Shown here: positions 5,765-11,507 of the stretch, piece by piece
How the letters are laid out: each line of letters begins with the position of its first letter
Numbering within the stretch: the first letter of the stretch is position 1
Source: Methyloceanibacter sp.
GTDB lineage: Bacteria > Pseudomonadota > Alphaproteobacteria > Rhizobiales > Methyloligellaceae
Direction of reading: 5' to 3'
Length of the DNA: 11,507 nucleotides
Assembly: GCA_016649675.1 (NCBI GenBank)
Contig: JAENXG010000054.1
Coordinates: forward strand, 1-11,507
The notes under the pieces: model-generated
The model's database searches: none
What the model was told of the DNA's origin: nothing
The model's input: the letters and a program-made list of their open reading frames with translations, nothing else
Made by a program: the position numbers and the translations under genes

Positions 5765-6763
5765 ATGGACATTGTCCGCGTCTGGCGGGACGTGCCGGAG
5801 TCTCTCAAAGGCGCGGTGCTTGCCATCGGCAATTTCGACGGCGTCCATCGCGGCCATCAGACGGTGTTGCGCGAGGCGATGCGCATCGCCTCGTCTGAGG
5901 GTCGCCGCGCCGGTGCCGTCGTGTTCGAGCCGCACCCGCGTGAGTTCTTCAGCCCCGAAGTGCCGTTCTTCCGGCTGACGCCGCTGCCTGTGAAGCTCGA
6001 GTTGCTTGAGGCTCTCGGCCTCGATCAGACCTTCGTCATCCCCTTCGACCAAGAGCTTTCGTCGTTGAGCGCCGAGGCCTTTGCCGCCGACGTGGTGGCA
6101 GGAGGGTTTGGCGCCAGCCACGTGGTGGTCGGCCACGACTTCTCCTTCGGCAAGGGGCGGACCGGCACGACCGAGGGCCTCGCCGCACTTGGGCGGACGC
6201 TCGGTTTCGGCGTCGATGTGGTCTCGCCGGTGGGCGCCGCCGAAGGCATCTTCTCCTCGAGCCGCATCCGCGAGCATCTGCGCGCCGGAGAGGTGAGAGA
6301 GGCCGCCGAGCAGCTCGGCTTCTGGTGGCGCGTGCGCGGACGCGTCGGCAAGGGCGCTGGCCGCGGCAAGGGGCTCGGCTTCCCCACCCTCAATCTGCCC
6401 CTCGCTCCCGGTCAGGACGTTCGCCACGGCATTTATGCCATGCGGGTCGACCAGGGCGGACGCCGCTATCATGCCGCGGGCTATGTCGGCACCCGCCCCA
6501 CCTTCGGCGACAGCGCGCCGGTCTTAGAGGCCTACCTTCTCGATTTTGCCGGCGACCTCTATGGCGAGGAGGTCGAGGTCGAGTTCATCGCCTTTCTCCG
6601 CAACGACATGACCTTCGCCAGCCCCGAGGCGCTTGCCGCGCAGATGCGCGAGGACTGCGATGAAGCGCGCGCCATCCTCGCCAAGGTCGACGCCGACGAC
6701 CCGATGCTACGGTTTCCCTTAGGGCGCGCCGAGCCGGCACTGGATTGTCAGGAGCCCGGTTGA
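5765..6763 (+). CDS. ribF: Bifunctional riboflavin kinase / FAD synthetase
   Basis: The product has 332 residues, normal for bacterial RibF. It phosphorylates riboflavin to FMN and adenylylates FMN to FAD in the cytoplasm. The N-terminal nucleotidyltransferase domain (about 1-180) shows IGNFDGVHRGH (21-31), the HDFSFGKGRTG block (from His124) and SSSRIR (164-169). The C-terminal kinase domain (about 185-310) shows GRVGKGAGRGKGLGFPTLNL, with the PTLN core from Pro207, and the later GTRPTFG. The ATG at 5765 has AAGGA 6 nt upstream; the GTG at 5762 is an alternative in the same frame. It lies 21 bp after the MaoC gene and 48 bp before ileS. ribF-ileS-lspA is a widespread bacterial gene order. 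I see no FMN riboswitch in front. Confidence 0.97.
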   Translation: MDIVRVWRDVPESLKGAVLAIGNFDGVHRGHQTVLREAMRIASSEGRRAGAVVFEPHPREFFSPEVPFFRLTPLPVKLELLEALGLDQTFVIPFDQELSSLSAEAFAADVVAGGFGASHVVVGHDFSFGKGRTGTTEGLAALGRTLGFGVDVVSPVGAAEGIFSSSRIREHLRAGEVREAAEQLGFWWRVRGRVGKGAGRGKGLGFPTLNLPLAPGQDVRHGIYAMRVDQGGRRYHAAGYVGTRPTFGDSAPVLEAYLLDFAGDLYGEEVEVEFIAFLRNDMTFASPEALAAQMREDCDEARAILAKVDADDPMLRFPLGRAEPALDCQEPG

Positions 6764-6811
6764 TAGAACCCCGCGGGGATTCGAAGCGCGAAGCGACGAG
6801 AAGCAAGGATC

Positions 6812-9800
6812 ATGGCAAGAAGCACCAAGAGCGGCAGCACGGCCGCCAAAACCGCGCGTGGCAAGACCGCGCGGGCCGGCAAAGCTCCGCGCAAATCTAA
6901 GCCTGCGCCGAAGCGCAAGGCCGGGAAGGCCAGTGCGAAGCCCATTGCCGCCAAGGCCAAGACGAAGCCGAGAGCCGCCAAGTCCAAGACTGCGTCGAAC
7001 TCCAAGACTGCTGCGAAGTCCAAGACTGCTTCGAAGTCGAAAGCCGCCAGGGCCCGGACCAAGCCGAAAACTGCCACCAAGGCGAAAGCGAGAACAGCGC
7101 CGAAGCGTGCGGCAAAGCCGCGTTCTGCAACGAAAGCCAAGCCGAAAGTCTCGCGCGCCCGAGCAAGGAAGCCCGAGACGCCCAAGGTGCAATCGCTCGT
7201 CGCCAGGATTGAAGCACTCAAAATCCAGACCGGGCGCGACTGGAGCGAGACGCTGTTCCTGCCCAAGACCGACTTCCCCATGAAGGCGGGGCTCCCTGAG
7301 CGGGAGCCCGAGCTGCTCAAGCGCTGGCGCACGCTTGGCCTCTATCAGCGCCTGCGCGAAGAGGCGAAGGGCCGCCCGAAATTCATCCTCCATGACGGGC
7401 CGCCTTACGCCAACGGCAACATCCATATCGGCACCGGGCTGAACAAGATCCTCAAGGACGTGATCAACCGCAGCCAAACGATGATGGGCAAGGACGCCAA
7501 TTACGTTCCGGGCTGGGACTGTCACGGGCTTCCCATCGAGTGGAAGGTCGAGGAGGAGAATTATCGCGCCAAGGGCAAATCCAAGCCTGACCTCACCGAC
7601 TCCGCCTCAATGATCGCCTTTCGCGCCGAGTGCCGCGCCTATGCCGAGCATTGGCTGAACGTGCAGCGCGAGGAGTTCAAGCGGCTCGGCGTCGAGGGCG
7701 ACTGGGATCACCCTTACACCACCATGAGCTTCGACGCCGAGGCGATCATCGCCGCGGAGCTGATGAAGTTCGCCATGAACGGGCTGCTCTATCGCGGGTC
7801 GAAGCCGGTGATGTGGTCGGTGGTCGAGCGCACCGCTCTCGCCGAGGCCGAGGTCGAATATGCCGAGATCGAGAGTCCCGCGATCTACGTTAAGTTTCCG
7901 GTCCTGGCCTATTCCGGGCACTCATTGGATATCGGCCCCGACGACGACGAGTTCTTCATACCGGAGCAGATTCTAAGGGCCTCCTTCGTGATCTGGACGA
8001 CGACGCCGTGGACCATCCCCGGCAACCGCGCGATCGCGTTCTCGAAGGACATCGACTATGGCGTCTACGAGGTCACCGATGCCCCGGATGAGAATTGGGC
8101 GAAGGTCGGCGACAGGCTGATCCTTGCCGATCGGCTCGCCGAGGAGGTGTTCAAGGCCGCGCGCGTGACGGCTTGGAGACGATTCGGCCACATGCCGTGG
8201 TCGGCTCTCGAAGCGATCACCGTGGCGCATCCTCTTCGCGGCAGCGGCTACGATTTCGCCGTGCCGCTCCTTGCCGGCGAGCATGTCACGGCCGACACCG
8301 GCACAGGCTTCGTGCACACGGCACCTGGGCACGGCACCGAGGACTTTGAGATCTGGGAGGACAATCGCGTTTCGCTTAATGCGCGCGGGATCGACACCAG
8401 GATTCCCTTCACTGTTGACGAGGCCGGCTTCTTTACCAAGGAAGCGCCGGGCTTCGAGGGCAAGCGGGTCATCGACGACAAGGGCAAGTTCGGCGACGCC
8501 AACTTCGCCGTGATCGCGGCGCTCACCGAGGCAAACGCGCTCATTGCCCGTTCGCGCCACAAGCACGACTATCCGCACTCATGGCGGTCCAAGAAGCCGG
8601 TGATCTTCCGCGCTACCCCGCAATGGTTCATCGCCATGGACAGCGCGATCGCGGAGGACGCTCCCACCGACACTTTGCGCAAGCGCGCGCTTGCCGCCAT
8701 CAGCGAGACGCGGTGGGTGCCGCCGCAAGGCGAGAACCGCATCACGGGCATGATCGAGACCAAGCCCGACTGGGTGGTCTCGCGCCAGCGCGCCTGGGGC
8801 GTACCCATCACCGTGTTCCGCAAGATCAATCCGAACTCTGACAGCTTTGACGATGTGGTGCCGAGCAAGGAGTATCCCTGGTCGGAAGCGCTCATCGGGA
8901 GAGTGCGCGAGGCCTTCGAAAGTGAAGGCGCCGACGCCTGGTTCAAGCCCGGCGCTAGGGAACGCTTCCTTGGCGGCCTCGTCGACAATCCCGAAGATTG
9001 GGAGAAGGTCGACGACATCCTCGACGTCTGGTTCGACTCAGGCTCGACCCACGCTTTCGTGCTTGAGGAGCGCAGAGACCTCGCCTGGCCGGCCGCGCTT
9101 TATCTCGAAGGCTCGGACCAGCATCGCGGCTGGTTCCAGTCCTCGCTTTTAGAGTCTTGCGGCACGCGTGGCCGCGCCCCGTACAATGCGGTGGTCACCC
9201 ATGGCTTCGTGGTCGATGAGTCGGGGCGCAAGATGTCGAAGTCGCTGGGCAACGTTGTGGCGCCCCAGGATGTCATCCGCCAATCCGGCGCCGACATCCT
9301 GCGGCTCTGGGCCATGAGCTCCGACTACGCCGAGGACTTGCGCATCGGCGCCGACATCATCAAGGCGAATGTGGAGTCCTACCGGAAGCTCAGGAACACG
9401 CTCAGATTCCTTCTCGGCAATCTCGCGCACTATCGCGAAAGCCTCGCCGTGCCCTATGAAAAGATGCCCGAGCTTGAGCGCTACATGCTCACGCGCTTGG
9501 CCAAGCTCGACGAGGCGGTGCGCGCGGGCTACCACGCGTTCGACTTCAAGCGCGTGTTCCACGCGCTGCTCAATTTCTGCGTCAACGATCTCTCCGCCTT
9601 CTATTTCGATATCCGCAAGGACGCGCTCTATTGCGACCCTTACGACAGCACGGTGCGCCGCGCGGCGCTGACAGTGCTCGATCAAATCTTCGCATCGCTC
9701 ACCGCCTGGCTTGCCCCCATGCTCGCTTTCACCATGGAGGAGGCGTGGCTCAATCGCTTCCCCGACGACAAAGGCTCCGTGCATCTCCGGCAATTCCCCG

Positions 9801-10234
9801 ATGTTCCGCCCGCCTGGCGTGATGAGGGATTGGCCGAGAAATGGCGGAAGCTGCGCCAAGTGCGCCGCGTGGTGACGGGCGCGCTCGAGATCGAGCGGAA
9901 AGAGGGGCGCATCGGCTCGAGCCTCGAAGCCGCGCCAAAGGTCTATGTCGGCGATCAGGAGCTGCGCGCAGCGTTGCGCGGCGTCGATCTCGCCGAGATC
10001 GCCATCACCAGCGGGGCGAGGCTGATGCCGGGTGAGGGGCCTGAAGGGGCCTTCCGCCTCGACGAGGTGCCGGGTGTGGCCGTCGTCTTCGAGCGCGCCA
10101 AGGGGACGAAATGCGCGCGATCCTGGAAGATCCTCACTGAGGTCGGGAGCGACCCCGAGTTTCCCGAGCTCTCCCTTCGCGATGCGGCGGCCGTGCGGCA
10201 GTTCGATGCAAGCCGCCCTGCCGCTGCCGAGTAG
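6812..10234 (+). CDS. ileS: Isoleucyl-tRNA synthetase with long Lys/Ala-rich N-terminal extension
   Basis: The product has 1140 residues, against about 940 for E. coli IleRS. It charges tRNA-Ile and edits mischarged valine. Residues 1 to about 125 are almost only Lys, Ala, Arg, Ser, Thr and Pro, with a short tandem repeat, like histone H1 or AlgP/PhaF tails. The synthetase proper starts near 130. The ATP site reads NIHIGTGLNK (His205-Thr208), where HIGH is usual; KMSKS is intact at 807-811. The CP1 editing domain is present (IWTTTPWTIPG, HTAPGHGTEDF), as is WDCHGLPIEWKVE. At the C-terminus the zinc-binding knuckles have decayed: KCARSW keeps Cys1101, but the second Cys is Ser, and the second pair reads LSLRDA with no Cys. 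I believe this loss is common in Hyphomicrobiales. The start is the only ATG before the core, with purine-rich GAGAAG 8 nt upstream; a GTG start near residue 126 would remove the tail but has no binding site. lspA starts 4 bp after it. Confidence 0.96.
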   Translation: MARSTKSGSTAAKTARGKTARAGKAPRKSKPAPKRKAGKASAKPIAAKAKTKPRAAKSKTASNSKTAAKSKTASKSKAARARTKPKTATKAKARTAPKRAAKPRSATKAKPKVSRARARKPETPKVQSLVARIEALKIQTGRDWSETLFLPKTDFPMKAGLPEREPELLKRWRTLGLYQRLREEAKGRPKFILHDGPPYANGNIHIGTGLNKILKDVINRSQTMMGKDANYVPGWDCHGLPIEWKVEEENYRAKGKSKPDLTDSASMIAFRAECRAYAEHWLNVQREEFKRLGVEGDWDHPYTTMSFDAEAIIAAELMKFAMNGLLYRGSKPVMWSVVERTALAEAEVEYAEIESPAIYVKFPVLAYSGHSLDIGPDDDEFFIPEQILRASFVIWTTTPWTIPGNRAIAFSKDIDYGVYEVTDAPDENWAKVGDRLILADRLAEEVFKAARVTAWRRFGHMPWSALEAITVAHPLRGSGYDFAVPLLAGEHVTADTGTGFVHTAPGHGTEDFEIWEDNRVSLNARGIDTRIPFTVDEAGFFTKEAPGFEGKRVIDDKGKFGDANFAVIAALTEANALIARSRHKHDYPHSWRSKKPVIFRATPQWFIAMDSAIAEDAPTDTLRKRALAAISETRWVPPQGENRITGMIETKPDWVVSRQRAWGVPITVFRKINPNSDSFDDVVPSKEYPWSEALIGRVREAFESEGADAWFKPGARERFLGGLVDNPEDWEKVDDILDVWFDSGSTHAFVLEERRDLAWPAALYLEGSDQHRGWFQSSLLESCGTRGRAPYNAVVTHGFVVDESGRKMSKSLGNVVAPQDVIRQSGADILRLWAMSSDYAEDLRIGADIIKANVESYRKLRNTLRFLLGNLAHYRESLAVPYEKMPELERYMLTRLAKLDEAVRAGYHAFDFKRVFHALLNFCVNDLSAFYFDIRKDALYCDPYDSTVRRAALTVLDQIFASLTAWLAPMLAFTMEEAWLNRFPDDKGSVHLRQFPDVPPAWRDEGLAEKWRKLRQVRRVVTGALEIERKEGRIGSSLEAAPKVYVGDQELRAALRGVDLAEIAITSGARLMPGEGPEGAFRLDEVPGVAVVFERAKGTKCARSWKILTEVGSDPEFPELSLRDAAAVRQFDASRPAAAE
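6983..7051 (+). repeat. 18-bp tandem repeat inside the ileS extension
   Basis: Three full units and one partial unit of 18 bp, each beginning TCCAAGACTGC (the last TCGAAAGCC), encode SKTASN, SKTAAK, SKTASK and SKAAR (residues 58-80). Differences between units are mostly single bases. In-frame slippage of such a repeat could lengthen or shorten the tail without breaking the gene. Confidence 0.75.
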
Positions 10235-10238
10235 CGTC

Positions 10239-10760
10239 ATGTCCGCTCAGAGAAGTTGGCTATGGGGACCGCTGTCGCCGCTCGGGCTCGGCATCGCCGC
10301 CCTCGTGGTTCTGGCCGATCAGGCGCACAAGGCGTGGATGCTTTACGTTTATGACATCGACGCCAAGGGCACCGTCGCCCTCGCTCCTTTTTTCGATCTC
10401 GTACTCGTGTGGAACCAGGGCATCAGCTACGGCCTCCTGCCGCAGGAAGGCGCGCTCGGGCGTTGGGGCCTCATCCTCTTCGCCTTCGGTGCAAGCGTGG
10501 CTCTTGCCGTCTGGCTCGTGCGGATCACCTCGCCGCTTGCGGCAGCTTCGATCGGGCTGATCATCGGAGGCGCTGTCGGCAACGCCATCGACCGCATCGC
10601 CTACGGCGCCGTGGCCGATTTCTTCTCGCTCCACGCCTTCGGCTTCGAGTGGTACGTGTTCAATATCGCCGATACCGCCATTGTTGCCGGGGTTCTGGGA
10701 CTTCTATATGACTCCCTGTTCAGGGGTCACAAAAAGGTCGGAAACCCTTCTAAGATGTAA
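10239..10760 (+). CDS. lspA: Lipoprotein signal peptidase (signal peptidase II)
   Basis: The product has 173 residues and is an inner-membrane aspartyl protease that cleaves the signal peptide of lipid-modified prolipoproteins before the +1 Cys. Four hydrophobic segments are visible (about 14-26, 44-60, 75-96 and 136-160). Family motifs are DQAHK (27-31), NQGISYG (59-65), GGAVGNAIDR (110-119) with the catalytic Asp127 in VADFF, and FNIADTAI with the second catalytic Asp145. The ATG at 10239 is chosen because it gives the normal length and N-terminus; the open frame extends back to 10032 inside ileS but is not coding there. Only 4 bp separate it from the ileS stop and the ribosome binding site is weak, so translational coupling is likely. 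The next gene encodes a lipoprotein that would be its substrate. Confidence 0.95.
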   Translation: MSAQRSWLWGPLSPLGLGIAALVVLADQAHKAWMLYVYDIDAKGTVALAPFFDLVLVWNQGISYGLLPQEGALGRWGLILFAFGASVALAVWLVRITSPLAAASIGLIIGGAVGNAIDRIAYGAVADFFSLHAFGFEWYVFNIADTAIVAGVLGLLYDSLFRGHKKVGNPSKM

Positions 10761-10783
10761 CCAAATCCGGCCTTACCGGATGT

Positions 10784-11416
10784 TTGAGGGGATCGTTGGG
10801 GCACTCCGCAGCCATATCTCGCTCTGACCGCGCCTTGCGGCTTGCGGCGGCCATTGCCTGCACGCTTGCCCTTGGCGGCTGCGGCGGCGTCGAGTTCCAG
10901 GGCAAGGTGTTCGACTATATGGGGCTCTCCGGCGACCATCAGCAGGCTGACGTGCGCATGGCCGAGCGGCCGCCGCTTCTACTTCCCCCCAATTCCAAAG
11001 CTCTGCCCGCGCCGGGAACCGGGGTTGCCGTGGCCACGGCGCGGCCGGACTGGCCCGACGATCCGGAGAAGGCAGGGAAGCGCATCGCCAAGGCAAAGCA
11101 GGCGGAGGACTCGAAGCACGACGCTGTCGACGATCCGGCCAACCCCTATGCCGGCAAGCCCACCCTTCTCGACAAGGTGTTCGGCAAGTCTGATGACGAG
11201 GTAGAGCCGGTTGCCGATGTTCCCGAGCCCGATCCCTCGGACAAGACGCCTTCGGAGGGCGGGAAGGGCGCCGTCGCGTCGGCCGCTCGGACGCCGGTTA
11301 CGCCGCGTTCGGCAGCTGACGCTCCGGCTCCCCCACCCGCCGAGGATCCGTTCCACCCCGAAGCGCCGGATAGCTACAAAGGCGTCTCTTCGGGCGGCAA
11401 TGCAACCGGCTATTGA
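10784..11416 (+). CDS. bamF: DUF3035 lipoprotein, BamF-type subunit of the outer-membrane beta-barrel assembly machine
   Basis: The product has up to 210 residues. In Caulobacter this DUF3035 family supplies BamF, a lipoprotein of the BAM complex that inserts outer-membrane proteins. A signal peptide ends in the lipobox LALGGC (Cys33). Next comes the short conserved part VRMAERPPLLLPPNSKALPA and PG, a BamC-like segment of the form R-x-P-L-x-x-P-P. The remainder is disordered, rich in Asp, Pro, Ala and Lys, with DPFHPEAPDSY near the end. No ATG is in frame. The open frame starts with TTG at 10784, but the TTG at 10796, with GAGGGG 4-5 nt before it, is about as likely and would shorten the protein by four residues. 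It lies 23 bp after lspA. In related genomes I remember M16-family peptidase genes following. The family call rests on the lipobox, the short motif and the position, so it is good but not certain. Confidence 0.75.
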   Translation: MRGSLGHSAAISRSDRALRLAAAIACTLALGGCGGVEFQGKVFDYMGLSGDHQQADVRMAERPPLLLPPNSKALPAPGTGVAVATARPDWPDDPEKAGKRIAKAKQAEDSKHDAVDDPANPYAGKPTLLDKVFGKSDDEVEPVADVPEPDPSDKTPSEGGKGAVASAARTPVTPRSAADAPAPPPAEDPFHPEAPDSYKGVSSGGNATGY

Positions 11417-11507
11417 CGGACGCCGTAGGGTTCCGGACGGGGATCTTTCGGGAATCGCTTGAAAATGCCGGCCCGAGTCCTGAAATGAGCCAATGAGGCC
11501 CGGCAGA
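11417..11507. other. Downstream end of window, no gene recognised
   Basis: About 90 bp follow the bamF stop. No T-rich hairpin terminator is visible. Several short ATG frames stop at once. An ATG at 11493 is open to the window edge for only five codons, so it cannot be judged as the start of the next gene. Confidence 0.4.

Noticed and set aside
5411..6472. 353-codon minus-strand open frame across maoC and ribF
   Set aside because: High GC leaves antisense frames open. Both plus-strand genes here have intact catalytic motifs, and the antisense product has no domain-like features.
6769..6778. 10-bp palindrome CCCCGCGGGG between ribF and ileS
   Set aside because: It cannot form a hairpin with a usable loop and has no T-run; likely chance in GC-rich DNA.
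9149..10240. 363-codon minus-strand open frame in the 3' half of ileS
   Set aside because: Antisense shadow of ileS, His/Arg/Glu-rich, no motif and no ribosome binding site context.
10780..10827. ATG at 10780 as an alternative start of the bamF gene
   Set aside because: It is in a different frame and stops after 15 codons; TTG starts in the right frame are needed unless there is a sequencing error.
1..11507. Search for CRISPR arrays, insertion sequences, tRNA/rRNA genes and toxin-antitoxin pairs
   Set aside because: No regularly spaced repeats, transposase motifs, terminal inverted repeats, tRNA-like cloverleaf or recognisable toxin/antitoxin sequence was seen by eye.

Overview
The window looks like a chromosomal segment of a high-GC alphaproteobacterium, most likely of the order Hyphomicrobiales (Rhizobiales). 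The evidence is the GC-rich codon usage, an isoleucyl-tRNA synthetase with a degenerate alphaproteobacterial-style C-terminus, a DUF3035/BamF lipoprotein next to lspA, and an order (class IIA HAD hydrolase, cheZ-cheY, MaoC hydratase, ribF, ileS, lspA, bamF) that I remember as conserved in that group. I see no insertion sequence, phage gene, tRNA, rRNA or CRISPR array.

Left part (1-3060). After an unidentified stretch at 1-286 comes a plus-strand gene for a membrane-anchored coiled-coil protein with a degenerate EAL domain. It resembles TipF, the Caulobacter c-di-GMP receptor for flagellum assembly. Facing it on the minus strand is a cluster of three small exported proteins (about 3048 to 1879). 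They differ in their middle parts but end in nearly the same motif, ELQxxFPS(S/T)xWP. The middle gene has its signal peptide and its C-terminal motif in different frames. I do not recognise this family, and it is the best candidate here for something undescribed.

Middle part (3060-5281). A plus-strand NagD-like HAD hydrolase converges, with a 3-bp gap, on a minus-strand cheY-cheZ pair. The pair gives a response regulator and its short phosphatase, and together with the TipF-like gene suggests a flagellated, chemotactic cell. A 259-bp region separates cheY from the divergent MaoC gene.

Right part (5282-11416). One apparent plus-strand operon carries a MaoC-type enoyl-CoA hydratase, ribF (FMN/FAD synthesis), ileS, lspA and bamF. 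The gaps are 21, 48, 4 and 23 bp. LspA is expected to process the BamF lipoprotein encoded just downstream. IleRS carries an unusual N-terminal tail of about 125 residues, rich in Lys and Ala and histone H1-like, plus a HIGT variant of the HIGH signature and a collapsed C-terminal zinc site. The last ~90 bp hold no recognisable gene.
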